Part shown: positions 35,852 to 47,104 of the stretch, piece after piece | Numbering within the stretch: the stretch's first letter is position 1 | Layout of the letters: every line of letters begins with the position of its first letter | DNA from: Solen grandis | Lineage: Eukaryota; Mollusca; Bivalvia; Adapedonta; Solenidae | Length of the DNA: 64,000 nt | Assembly (NCBI GenBank): GCA_021229015.1 | Contig: CM037792.1 | Coordinates: 4,411,136 to 4,475,135, forward strand | Reading direction: 5' to 3' | Program-made: the position numbers and the translations under genes | Notes under the pieces: generated by a model | Told to the model about the DNA's origin: nothing | What the model saw: the letters and a program-made list of their open reading frames with translations, nothing else | Databases searched by the model: none

Positions 35852-36868
35852 CAGTCAACCCTCGTTACATCGGCATTCAATACAACGGCAAATTCGGGAT
35901 CCGGCAATAAAAGTCATGTAATGGATTTCTTTGTTCTTTATTTCTCCCTTTACAATAGCAAATTCGGCTTCTGGTCCTGGCAGCAATTTTTGGCAGACGA
36001 ATCTCCGTTTCATTGTGTAATCACTTTTTGTTATAGCGGCTCCTTACGGACGGCTTTTGATCATTGCCGATTTTTGCCTAAAGGCGTTAATCTAGTCCCC
36101 TGCTGGTACACTAAATTTGACACGGTCTTTACACGGGTGATCACAGCTGAACATTTGTTCACATGTGCTGCATTTCTTAGTGGAGGATTTCATTGTTTGA
36201 GAGAGTAAAAATTGGGAAGCCACTCCAGTAGACGTGTGAACAACTTGCCTTTAATTAGACAGATAACCATTGGTAGGGATTGAAATAGGTGTGATAGTCT
36301 GTTTTTGTTTGTTTTAACACGGATAAAAAAACATACTTTTGATCAAACCTATAGCTGCATTGATTGCAGATGAAATTGATAAGTGGTATCAATTAATGAG
36401 GTGATCAGTTTGTTTTGTTTATTATACGGCTTTCAACATGCCTTTGATTACCAATTTAGTCGAGTTCTAATCAACGTGTTGTCAGTTTGTAATGATTTTC
36501 AACAAAAGTTAACTGTACCTACCAATGGGAAAATGAAGAGATAATTTCGTGATGCGCTAGAGTTAAAGATATCCAATCAGTAAACGCTATTTATAATTGT
36601 TGATAATTATTGTTACGTTTTTATATCCTTACTTGTATCCTGACTTTCATTCCAATAAAAAGAATTTAAAGCAATCACATAAAAGAAAATAAACTGTTAT
36701 TTCTATTTTTGTTTATTCTGTCTTTTCCCTTTACGATATAAGTATGTTCGTAAAGCTATTATACCTAACCGGAAGTTGTATACACATGTAGCGTCTACAT
36801 ATTTAAAAAGTAGTGTAAAGCATGAATACGCGTATAATTTTACAGGTAAAACAAAGTTTATTTACAAA

Positions 36869-36907
<39 letters not shown>

Positions 36908-37127
36908 ATACATGAAATATGTGTAAAATTAATTCAGCTGCATCATTAAAGTTATATTAGCCTTATCATTTATTATTTATAAAATCTCCTTTTACCGAAA
37001 TTAACATTAAGGTTAAGTGGGTGGGATGTGTAAAAAGGAAAATAGGATTCGCTGATTACTTTGGCAAATTTGATACACCGGTAAAATTGAGATTTACGAA
37101 CACTGCCGGTGTAACGAGGGTTGACTG
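35852..37127. mobile_element. Tc1/mariner-superfamily, Tigger/pogo-type element, non-autonomous
   Basis: Terminal inverted repeats read CAGTCAACCCTCGTTACA(T/C) then CGGCA: 24 bp with one mismatch (left 35852-35875, right 37104-37127). Each is flanked by TA (35850-35851 and 37128-37129). CAG...ACCCTCGTTA termini with TA duplication are typical of pogo/Tigger elements. The 1276-bp interior has no readable CENP-B/DDE transposase; the longest frame (to 36208) lacks such motifs. Related words (TTCGGGATCCGGCA, TTCGGCTTCTGG) recur just inside the left end. An (AC)n tract lies in the 3' half. Confidence 0.85.
36870..36904. repeat. (AC)n microsatellite
   Basis: About 17 uninterrupted CA repeats inside the Tigger-type element. 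Confidence 0.95.
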
Positions 37128-37129
37128 TA

Positions 37130-38640
37130 CTTCAATCTATAAAGGGAGTCTGTTGTAGATAAGGTACTGCATGAATATGAATCAACGCGCTGATAGCGCT
37201 GAGAGAACAGGAATACTGCATTTCTTTTGCTTATTAAAGTGAATTCAATTATTGGTGATCGACTTGCAGCTCTTTCAAACACTCTTTCATTTGGGACACA
37301 CACAACTTCAGTTTCTCCATTTTGTGTGTTTAACTTGCTTTATTTGAATTTATTTAATGCCATTTTATGTCATCAGAGGCTAACAGATGGCCAGTTCACC
37401 TAGCATCTCTTTCCCAGGATTCTGACTTCAACACTCATCTCTGTAGTTAACTTAGTAACGCAGTGAATTACGAATTACCATCAGAAACAATGTGTCATTC
37501 ACATACATGCCATATCTTCAGTATGTCTCGCAGGGAGGATTTGAAAATTTCACAGGGAGATTTGGGGTCCAGCCAGGGAGATTTTACGACATATATCGAA
37601 GAGACGTTCTTAAAAAAAAAAAAGAAAGAAAAATACACATTTGATAATCCCTTCATTAAATTCATTAACAGTTTATATATGTATACTGTTATTACTTTAA
37701 AAAACCAAATATATCTAAAATAATCACAAAATTTATTAATAGATCTAATTCAAATAATTTAACTTTCCACAAGCACTGATACACATTAAATGCAACACTA
37801 CCTTGTAACAGATCGGAGATCACGCCATTTACATCAAACACATTTAAATTGATACAGTATCTTTGATTTATTGAATGATTTCTGATCATATGGTTTTAAT
37901 TAATGGGGATGAATAAAGATAAAGAGTTAGATCATATTTAATTATATTTTCACCATCCGTCTGTGTTTTCTTTTTTTTTTCTAAATTAAATTGCATTTAG
38001 CTAAAATATTATTTAGCTTAAAATATTTATCGTGTACGGTATGGTGATATGAAGTGGTTACCCAACTCTTCCAATCAGCGCATCTCATTATAGAAAATTA
38101 TCCAGCAGACGATATCCGTTGTTTATCAAATCAGCGTCGATGTGAAAACTGCACTTCATTTGCAATTTACCGCTAGCTGAGGTGTGCTTTTTATGATGTG
38201 TCTATATGGTTATGAAGAATTTCGTTAAGATTTAAATGATTGGTAAAGAGCTGGTCTAATTATCATTTATTGTTAACACTTTCGGTAAGTAAGGATTGGC
38301 TATTCTCCGGGCCCTTTTTATCCATGGTAAGATATACTAAAGCAATTATTTACATCTTTATTATGGTGTACCAAATGCATTCTAACCTTACTCATTCTAG
38401 CTTTAGTATTGCCTTGATAGCCGCTAATTACCCGACGATAATTGTTTCAGCTGATAGACTGGCGAATCTGCTACCTGTCTGAATCATGCAATTTGATTGG
38501 ATAAGGACGATCACACATTGCCTGTGACTGTGTACTGGTCAGGATTGATACTAACACATGTTCTTACGTAATCTTACTGATGCTGAATCATAGCTCGGTA
38601 ATAAAATGGATTATACTGAGTTCAAAGGGAAACCGGTTTG
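37130..38640. other. Unique AT-rich sequence
   Basis: No gene, tRNA or terminal repeat recognised. Scattered short open frames have no recognisable domain. A CCAATCAGCG box near 38073 and another CCAAT-type word exist without a matching gene. Confidence 0.4.
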
Positions 38641-38664
38641 ATTTAAGTCTGACCCAGAGATTTT

Positions 38665-38730
38665 CACCTCCCGACGGGAGGTCAATAATCAAGTCGAAAT
38701 CCTGGTATATTTAATCTCCCGCCGGGAGAT
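38665..38730. repeat. Two GC-rich palindromic hairpins
   Basis: ACCTCCCGACGGGAGGT (about 38666-38682) and ATCTCCCGCCGGGAGAT (about 38714-38730) are short strong palindromes about 30 bp apart. They abut the tRNA-like head that follows and are probably the tail of the same SINE or a small composite element. Confidence 0.6.
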
Positions 38731-38749
38731 ATGGCATGTATGCATTCAT

Positions 38750-38815
38750 CACAGAGATCGAACTCACAACTCTTTGCTTCACAACCAAGCGCTACCAAAG
38801 CTGGTTTATTTGAAA
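38750..38815 (-). repeat. tRNA-derived SINE head
   Basis: On the minus strand an A box TGGTAGCGCTTGG (about 38787-38799) and B box GAGTTCGATCTC (about 38754-38765) are spaced as in a tRNA. The GGTTGTGAAGC segment would be the anticodon arm. No full cloverleaf forms, so it is a SINE head. Confidence 0.55.
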
Positions 38816-38904
38816 CCATGGTCCCTATCCTGTGGTTGGACACTAGGACATGAATGGTAAAGAGCTGTAAGGGCAATATGACTTTGCTTTGCATTGTTTT
38901 ATGA

Positions 38905-38955
38905 AACTAAGGGCACTTTGGTGAGCATTCTAGGGCCATGATGGCCCACTTGTTC
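38905..38955 (+). repeat. Isolated 3' end of the GGTGAGC...CTTGTT family
   Basis: TTGGTGAGCATTCTAGGGCC followed by ATGATGGCCCACTTGTT matches the closing sequence of the AGCTCACCTGAGC elements, but no body of the element precedes it. Confidence 0.65.
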
Positions 38956-39029
38956 TAATATTTAACACATAAAAAAAAAGATAATTATAGTTGGCGCATA
39001 GACCTACATTGCAGTTGCTCATTTTTAGC

Positions 39030-40185
39030 TTTTTTATCTTAAACAAACGACTTCTAGTTCTTCTTCTTATTATTATTCCTTTTTTTCCAACCAAATCTAA
39101 GAGGTAATTTCAATATGTTGCCAGTGTCTGAGCAATATGAAAATTAAATTGCCTTGACAAAAAAGATCAAATTTTTAAATTCAATCATTTTCAATTTTCA
39201 ATGACATCAAATGACGTCAAATTTGACGTCAGCTTTAAAAGTTTGTTGGCGCCCCAGAGCCTTTATTTTTTGTCATTTTATCTTGATATTTTCACAGAAG
39301 ATGTATGTTATGATGAGGATGTGCATCTTGTCTTTCAATTTTTTAAATTCGAAAAAATTTAAGAATTTATGGCAAAACCGAGTTTAGAACTTTGGTCCTA
39401 AAACTATTATTTAATGTTACAAAGCTACTGATGAGTTAGTAGCATGAAAATCTGACAGTTAATCAGCCCAGAGGTCTACTTTTTTCAATGAAAGATTTCC
39501 TTTAAGGTCACATGGTTATGACGTCATTTAAAGGGCAAAATCCAATTTTTCAAAGATTTCTCTTGCTCTGGCATTATACATTTTGAGTCAATTTTAATGA
39601 AATTGAAATTGCAGGGATAAAAAAGTATCTTTTTATACATTCAATCATTGCAATTTTCATTGATGTCATATGAAGTCAGATTTGACATCAGCTTCAAAAG
39701 TTTGTTCGCGCTCTAGAGCCTTTAATTTTGGTCCGATTATCTTGATATTTTACAGAAGATGTATTTTAGGATGAAGATTTGCACCTTGGCATTCAAATTT
39801 CAAAATTAATTTTAAATTAAAACCCCCGATGCGTTAGAAGCATGAAAATTGGAAGCTAACGGATAGAAGTTTACTAATTAAATCTTTAGAATTGATAGAG
39901 TTAAAATTGAAGTTATGCATACTGAAAGAAATGTTTTTTTTGTCATGTGGTTATGACTTTATGCATACTAAAGCAAGAATTATTTTAAAAAATCATATAA
40001 AATAGCCAATTAGACCAATGAACGTAAAATTTCCAAAAATGTTGAAACTTGGTATGTTCATAGGTCTTGAAAATTTCAAGTTATTACATTATCAAACATG
40101 GCAGTTGTGAAAACAAACCTGTTCGCATTCTCGAATATATTTTTTTTCTGGATTTATAGAATGTTAGCTGAACATGTCTTTGCAA
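39030..40185 (+). repeat. Tandem repeat of about 460 bp, interrupted element
   Basis: The phrase CAATCATT..CAATTTTCA(A/T)TGA with ATTTGACATCAGCTT-type words and AGAGCCTTTA(A/T)TTTT occurs at about 39182 and again at about 39644. The left side starts ACTTCTAGTTCTTCTTCTT. A related piece (TTGCGCTCCAGCGTCATGAG, then GTGATTACGTTATCAAACATG) reappears at 41400-41660, after the next element, so this family was probably split by that insertion. Confidence 0.6.
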
Positions 40186-40194
40186 AAAAGATAT

Positions 40195-41250
40195 TTTTAT
40201 GCTCACCGAAGGTGACGCATATAGTCGCCGCTTCGTCCGTCCGGGCGAACGAGAGGGCCTTTTTTGGGTATAGGCTCAGGGTTTTGGACATTGGGTTAGG
40301 GTTAGGTTTCTTTCTGTTGGGTATCGATTGTTGGGTATTTTGTGTATTGTTGGGTAGGATTTTCTGTATTGTTGGGTAGGATTTTAACATTGCAAATACC
40401 CAACATGTATACAACCGTATGAACGTCCGTCTGTTCGTCCGTCACACTTTCCTTGTCCGGAATATTTTCATGAACTAACAACTTGAATTCAAGGAAACTT
40501 TATAGGAAGCTTTATTACCAAGAGGAGATGCACATATCCTTAGCATGACCCGGTTCCTAAATTTTTCAAAGAGTTATGGCCCATTGACTTTTCGGCCTAT
40601 AGTACATATTGCATGATTCTTGTCCGGGCTATTTCGTAGGAACTAATGGCTTGAATTCAACGAAACTTTATGTGAAGCTTTCTTACCAAGAGAAGATGCG
40701 CATATCGTCAGCATGACCCGATTCCTAAATTTTTCAAAGAGTTAAGGCCCCTTGACTTTTTGGTTATTGACCGGGCTATTTCTCAGGAAATAAAAGCCTT
40801 AATTCAACGAAACTTTATGGGAAGCTTAATTACCAAGAGCAGATACGCATATTGTCGGCGTGACCTGGTTCCTCAATTTTCACAGAGTTATGGCCCCTTG
40901 ATTTTTCGGCCTATAGTACATATTGCATGAATCTTGTCAGGGCTATTTCTCAGAAAATAATGGCTTGAATTCAACGAAACTTTATGGAAAGCTTTATTAC
41001 CAAGAGAAGATTTGCATATCATGGGGGTAACTTTGTCCCTCAATTTTTTACAGAGTTATGGCCCTTTGACTTTTATGCAAACGGTATATCTAGTATGATT
41101 CTTGTCCGGGCGATTTCTCAGGAACTAATAGCTTGATTTCAACAAAACTTTATGTGAAGCTTTATTACAAAGAGGAGATGCGCATACTTTCGGCTTGACC
41201 CAGTTCCTACATCCTCCCAGCCATTGACCAAGGTCTTATTTGTAACAATG
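40195..41250 (+). repeat. TATGCTCACCGAAGGTGA-family element with about 170-bp monomers
   Basis: Opens TATGCTCACCGAAGGTGACG (a hairpin) and GTCGCCGCTTCGTCCGTCCG. A GTTGGGTA run follows (about 40315-40400), then four to five monomers with GAATTCAACGAAACTTTATG, AAGCTTTATTACCAAGAG, GATGCGCATATCGTC and AGAGTTATGGCCCCTTGA. It sits within the preceding family. Confidence 0.75.
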
Positions 41251-41318
41251 ACGTTCTTCAGGGAGCATCTGTCAGTTCTACTGACTTTCTTGTTCTTTAT
41301 AGTCACTTGATTTTGACG

Positions 41319-41394
41319 CAATCTGACTAAAGTACAGATCTTCCTACGGTAATGTAGCGTGGCGTATATATAGGAGATGACTTTAGTCAGATTG
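41319..41394. mobile_element. 76-bp MITE with 9-bp target duplication
   Basis: Terminal inverted repeats are CAATCTGACTAAAGT and ACTTTAGTCAGATTG (15 bp, perfect). The flanks are an exact 9-bp direct repeat, ATTTTGACG (41310-41318 and 41395-41403). Two further nested copies occur upstream of exon 1 in the gene cluster. A 9-bp duplication suggests Mutator-like or a related superfamily; the element is too small to carry a gene. Confidence 0.85.
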
Positions 41395-41751
41395 ATTTTG
41401 ACGTTGAAATATAAAAATCATTTATTTCAATATGTATTTGCGCTCCAGCGTCATGAGTATTGATGCCAGTCTTAAGCATACCTTAAGGAATTTATGTTGT
41501 GTCACTTGTTTATGACAACATTGATTTGTAAGCAAAATATATTAAAAAGATCAAAAGATTGGATATATTAACTTTAGATAAGTAATATTGCCGTATCTTA
41601 ACATGCGCAAAAAGTCCAGAAAATTTCAAGTGATTACGTTATCAAACATGACTTATTCATGTTTTTCGTAAAAGGGCTAATTCATGGAAATATATGAATT
41701 TGAAAAAAGAAATAAAATTGGTCATTGTGTTGGTTCAGCAAGATCCGATTG

Positions 41752-41851
41752 NNNNNNNNNNNNNNNNNNNNNNNNNNNNNNNNNNNNNNNNNNNNNNNNN
41801 NNNNNNNNNNNNNNNNNNNNNNNNNNNNNNNNNNNNNNNNNNNNNNNNNNN
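41752..41851. other. Assembly gap of 100 N
   Basis: Exactly 100 N, the conventional length for a scaffold gap of unknown size. The 5' part of tandem unit 1, including its expected signal-peptide exon, would fall here or be absent. Confidence 0.99.
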
Positions 41852-43487
41852 TTTTCCTTTTCTTTGATCCTTTTTTTGCCTTTCTAGGCTTCTGATTGTT
41901 CGATTTTTGTAGATTTTAAATTTGGAAAATTTTATCCTTTCCCTCAAAATTGCTCCCCATGGAGAAGGGAGATTACTCTGGAGCAACTTCCTATTTGGGA
42001 TTCCAAATAAATTGTAACAAAGGGAGGCAACATGTAGACAAATTAATACTAAGATTTAGGAGTTGCCTCCCTTAAAAATAAGCAAAATCTGGGCTCTGCT
42101 AAAATAAACCGGCTGTATTGTAGAGAAACAATAAGCATATTAATTTGAAAATGAATTTCTGTCCAGAGAATAATACAATATACTTGAAAACTTTACAAGG
42201 AATTGACTTGAAACTTCATATATAATAGATGACAACTAGGAATAATGCAGTGACTCAGAACCAAAAACTCTTACCAAGTCTGGTTTTTAATTATCTCCCT
42301 TTATTTTTCATTAATATTTTTTTCTTGGGAGCAAAACTAATAAACAAAAGACCGTAAGACTTGAAACTTGGAAGTAAGTAGTAGCAGAGCATAACCAAGA
42401 ACAATAACTCTGTCAGGTCTGATTTCTGATTATCTCCCTTTATTTTTATATCAATTTTTGTCAAGAACATAACTCCCGGAACTATTCAAGGTATTGATTT
42501 GAAACTTAAATTATATCAGAAGTCTAATGTTATGAAATAGAACTCTGTCGGACTCTATTTATTTTTTTTAAATTAGCTCCCGTCATTTCTTAATGATTTT
42601 TTGTCCTGACATTACTCCGTTACTATATGGAGGAAAGCTATATGTTTGATATACTTACTCCACTCATGAATGGCTTTCAGTTGACATCATTTTTTTTACA
42701 TCTGATCTGCTCAGACGGGGACGTAATGTTTTTCGAACACATCTTGTTTTATTTATTATTTTTCTATTAAATATGAAACAATCTTAAAATTTTGAAAACT
42801 AGGTTTACATTTGCTATATTATTATATTTAGTTAAACATTTAAAAAAAATCACAAAAGCAAAGATATTTATAAATAAATTGAATATGAAGCATTATAATA
42901 TAAATATCACATCCCCCCAGAATGTTCACCCGAGACAAGTTTTTCTTGTTTCTACTAACAAAACCTCAAATTGTGCTTGATTAATCTCTTAATGTTTAAT
43001 GAAGCCCACATAATGAAATATTCAATGAAAGAATACGGGAAATACCCCCAAAAGCCTTAGCTGTTCAGACAGGGCAAAATAGTGAGAAAAATGGGCGGAG
43101 CTTGTTCTGAAACATACTGGTCATTAAAATCGCGGATGTTTCGGAGTACACGGGGTGTTTCAGAAGTTCATAAACTTTTGCTATAGATTGAATAAATCTT
43201 GATGCTCGTAGAGGAGATAGGAAGAAAAATCCACGAACTTCTGAAAAAAATAATAAAAAAAACCTTGTATGTTAATTTTATGCGGACGTTGTTTGAAGTT
43301 AAATATAGAACAAGACAGCCACAACATGTATTTTTATCTAATAGAATCTTTTCTGTAAATTAGGCTTTTCTCATGGGCTTTCAGGGATGAAATTCACACA
43401 AGCATATATGTTGTAGGGTGCATTCGGATTTCACTCTAACAGCTATAGATACTGGGACTTTAATTACGCCTGATTTGATCGTTTCAG

Positions 43488-44717
43488 ATGACGACCTAGA
43501 TACGATGTCCTTTGATTACGGCAAATGCAAGTGTGACGAAATGTGCATCTGCAAAACAACAACAACCGCCGGAGATAAACGTAGATATATATACGCTTAT
43601 ACTCGTACATCTATTAGTGGATCATCATATTTTACGCAGAGAGCATTAATAATAAAATGTAAAATCGATATTTTCGGAATGAAGCATGCCATTTTCCCAT
43701 ATGGTTCGAAGTGTAAAAAGTTCCATACGATAATAGAAATAAACCTCGAGCTGGGCAAAGTGTTCAGACAACCACTCCTCGGTTGGTCGTTATTTACTTA
43801 TCTAAATGATGAACTGGAATTTTTATAACACAAATATAAGCCTATATTTCACATATTTCCAAACGTTTTTTGTTGCAGTCGATCTTGAAGTCTCCTTCGA
43901 GGAACTAGAAAATGGCCGTACAAAGGTAGATTTGTTCATCATGGTCACCACAGAAAACGGGACAATCCGTTCCAATTCAACAAGCATATGTAAACTTTTT
44001 GACATCTCCTCTTCTCTCTTTTCAGCCCTACCCTCCCTTCCTCTTTAAACCACCTGCATACCTTTCTATTAGATTCATTTCGTATTTATTTCCCCATTTC
44101 TCGTTTTCCGTTTATCACTTCTTTATTATTTTTGTTTTAATATAGGATATATTTTCGTGATTTATCTATTTTCTCTCTTTTTTTTCATTTCCCCCGTGGT
44201 AATGATTTAGTCACCTTCTCTCATTTTATCCCACCTTCGTAGTGATTTAATATTTTCTTTAGATATATCTTAGACATTGCAATATATCAAATTTTCGTCT
44301 AAAATATTGAAATCTATCGCAGCTAGATATCCGGAGCAAGTTTTAATTTGATGCCAGTATACGTTTATGTTCACAGATGACAAATATAGAAAAGGTTCCG
44401 ATAGCACGTGTTATTCAGGGAACAAGTACTGCTTTGAAGTCAGTGTCGAGGCAGAAACGGACGACCGACCCTTATTTGGATGTATTAAGGAGACCGTGCC
44501 ACACAAAATCAAAATTGGGTGCTTCCGTCCTCCCCTGAAGGAGATGACAACCGCTTTCGATGATGAAGAACAAGTTATTTCGACGACGGTTACACACGGT
44601 GTTGCGTCATTTTTTATAACACGCAGAGTTGCTCGAATTATACTATTATATAATAGAAAAAAGAAAAACAACAACAGTATTTCCATTTATTTTAAGAGCA
44701 AAACTAAATTTATTTAA
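43488..44717 (+). CDS. Secreted cysteine-rich protein, copy 1 (exons 2-4; exon 1 missing)
   Basis: Exons: 43488-43781 (acceptor GATCGTTTCAG; donor probably CG|GTTGGT, chosen for phase), 43879-43989 (acceptor TTTTTTGTTGCAG; donor T|GTAAAC) and 44377-44717 (acceptor TTATGTTCACAG). All introns are phase 1. Exon 2 carries GKCKCDEMCICK plus two further Cys. Exon 3 carries two N-glycosylation sequons (NGT, NST). Exon 4 carries STCYSGNKYCFEV, then FGC and GCFRPP. I do not recognise the family; secretion is inferred from the exon 1 of sister copies. No exon 1 is visible (gap at 41752-41851). The C-terminus after VTHGVASF differs from copies 2 and 3 because a 48-bp segment from downstream replaced it, also removing their AATAAA. 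Exons 2 and 3 are otherwise intact. Confidence 0.6.
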
Positions 44718-45719
44718 TATTAAAACGGTTTTTTAATTGTAATTTATAACACGCAGAGTTGCTCGAATTATACTATTATATAATAGAAAACGTCCGAAAT
44801 TGCTGTATATTGATATTTGGTCGTTAACGTCTTATACTGAGAAAGACGTCTAAGTAATTTCTTAGATGTAGTGCAAAAATCATTCAGATGGCGGTTTCAC
44901 ATGTAAATATTCCTGATAATATTAATCGTTATCTTTCTGTGCAGTGAAGTTCACGAGTAGTTCAGTTGATTGCAAAGGTAAGACAGGAATCGCCGCTCTT
45001 AGAAAAAAATCTTATTAATTATCCATTATCTATATTTCCTACATATTCGTGGTTAAAGTTGTGATATCAATAAATGTTGATGCCTTTACATGAAAAGTTA
45101 ATTAAACAATAAAGAAAATGATACATAAATGAAAAAAAAAATCGCAACAATATTAGCAAAGCAGCCGAAATATAGGAAGTGCCACAAGTCGTTTTCAACA
45201 GTGTTCTAGCGCATTTTATTTACGCATTTTTTACTCAGAATGTTCTGATGTACTTAAATATGTATAATGTCGCTATATTATTTGCAAAATTCATACAATA
45301 TTAAATTGATGTTACTTGTTCTGTAGAGGAATAAAGATGTTTGTATACTTCATGGTCTGTTCATATACATATATTCTGATTTGTTCTAGCAATATGCCAC
45401 CTGTAATGGCGGAATTTTATCCCATTTGTAAATACATGTACTGTCAAACCTTTGCTAAGTTCTATCTCCGAAAAATAACCACTATTATGTAACCTGTTGC
45501 TAAAGAATGCCATTACATGTATTTTTCTTCCCGAAAAACAAAAAGATAAGGTAAATTAATCCATGCTGACTTGGAGACCACCTGTCAAAACCACAACTTT
45601 TGCATTCTTATTCGTGGTCTTTACAGACAGGTTTGACTGTGAACTTTATAATATATAAATATATCAATTATAAGTTATATTCCAGTTGTTGTTTGTTGCT
45701 GTTATTGCCGATGGCGCTG

Positions 45720-45833
45720 ATTTTCCGTAAGGCTTCCTCACATGAAACATCCGAAGTCCCTACCGGGATTCGAACCCACAGCGGTGAGGGGCTGAGAGAT
45801 TTGTAGTCCACGACTGTAACTGCTCGGCCACGG
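45720..45833 (-). repeat. tRNA-derived SINE (unit 1 copy)
   Basis: On the minus strand, CCGTGGCCGAGCAGTTACAG (A box TGGCCGAGCAG) and GTGGGTTCGAATCCCGG (B box) are spaced as in a class II (Leu/Ser-like) tRNA. The tail CTTCGGATGTTTCATGTGAG then GAAGCC matches the body of a bivalve SINE I remember; it is truncated after GAAGCC and rejoined at TTACGGAA. Confidence 0.65.
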
Positions 45834-46659
45834 TATAATCTCCATTCTAATAACTCCAGATTTCATTCGCATGCTATTGTCTTACAATTAATGTTTGTAT
45901 AAAATTAAACAGTAACTGATGGTTCAAAAGTAGTTTTATGGCATTTAATACTGTTTTTAGTAATTGATGGTTTAAAAGTAGTTTTATGGCATTTAATATT
46001 GCTTTTCTGAAAATAAAATTTCAATTGCTCCATGATATTTCCATTGCGTCCACTGCTCCATAATGTTCTATTGCGTGTTTTAGGCCAACCGTAATGTGAC
46101 TGGGTATGGAATCCTTACACGGCATCACATTGCAGTATATATTTCTAATGAAAACAAAGTCTTCAACTGACTGAAATAGGTCGTTTGGACGTTATACCCA
46201 AACACACAAACAGGTGACGTCTTAAGGACGTTCCAGCGGGTAACAGCTGATTTTGATTTTGGTAAAAAAAATTTTTTTGAATTTCTCATTTATTTTAAGT
46301 ACAATGATATAAGAAAGCCCAAATTTTAAGATTCGTGTGTTAAGAATATCATCAAAAGTATATTTGCCAAATTTTGAAGGTACAAAAGTCACATTTAGTG
46401 TATTTTTTACATTTTCAGAAAAATTTATTAAAAAAACAAATCTGGTGAGGTATGTATTTTTTATATTTTCAGAAAGCATTTATATAGAGAAATGACTCTG
46501 AAAAAATAAAGGAAATCTGTCCGTTGGAATTTTTTTCATTTAGAAAAATATATATAAAAATTCAGTTTTGGGATAGTTTTTTGTATACATGTTGGTCCGG
46601 GCACAAATGAGATTTTATGCCCGTTTTGTATTTAAATGATTATTGACAGTATTTTTATG

Positions 46660-46689
46660 TGTAACTTATAGAATACACTATAAGTTACA
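46660..46689. other. Perfect 12-bp hairpin, unit 1 flank
   Basis: TGTAACTTATAG and CTATAAGTTACA with a 6-base loop. The same hairpin occurs in the next unit at 53348-53377. Confidence 0.8.
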
Positions 46690-46956
46690 AATGGTGATAA
46701 ATATATTTTTTAAATATCATTTTAATATGCTGTTACAGTATTTAGAAATGAAATCTTTTTTAGTTTTTAATGCCATGTTTTTTCAACAAATCATAGCAAA
46801 TAGTGATGCTCTACCATAAGCTTGATCTCTAAAACAAGCATGGTGACCCCCTATTTTTAATTCATATATCTTTTAGTTAAAGTCTAAAGTATTTATATGC
46901 AATTTCTTAGAAAAATCTGTCGGTTAGAAAAAAAAACCCGCTGAAACGCCTTTAAG

Positions 46957-47104
46957 CAATCTGGCTAAAGTCATCTCCTATATCAATCTGACTAAAGTAC
47001 AGATCTTCCTACGGTAATGTAGCGTGGCGTATATATAGGAGATGACTTTAGTCAGATTGCTCCTATATATACGCCACGGTACATACCGTAGATAAGACAG
47101 ATTG
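46957..47104. mobile_element. Nested MITE: 76-bp element inserted in its inverted relative (unit 2)
   Basis: The inner copy (46984-47059) is identical in type to 41319-41394 and is flanked by an exact 9-bp duplication CTCCTATAT (46975-46983 and 47060-47068). The outer sequence on both sides, joined across the duplication, is an inverted-orientation copy of the same element, from CAATCTGGCTAAAG to AGACAGATTG. It lies about 160 bp upstream of exon 1 of copy 2. Confidence 0.85.

Larger units (their letters stand above)
42139..46956 (+). repeat. Tandem unit 1 of the secreted-protein cluster (5'-incomplete)
   Basis: Alignable to units 2 and 3 from TTAATTTGAAAATGAATTTC (42139; matches about 48900 and 55155) to the MITE at 46957. 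The 5' flank diverges at the gap side. Differences from the sister units include an extra monomer of about 165 bp near 42330-42480, a 33-bp deletion near 45203, and a deletion of about 130 bp near 45960. Single-base indels are frequent between units. Confidence 0.8.

Noticed and set aside
35777..36208. 143-codon open frame
   Set aside because: It starts outside and crosses the terminal inverted repeat of the Tigger-type element, with no transposase motif.
40290..40320. Telomere-like GGGTTAGGGTTAGG
   Set aside because: Only about two units within a GTTGGGTA-rich repeat; too short to call an interstitial telomere.
40098..40414. Open frames on both strands with a GLGLGFFLLGIDCWVFCVLL-type hydrophobic run
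   Set aside because: Produced by the GTTGGGTA/GGGTTAGGG low-complexity segment of an interspersed repeat.
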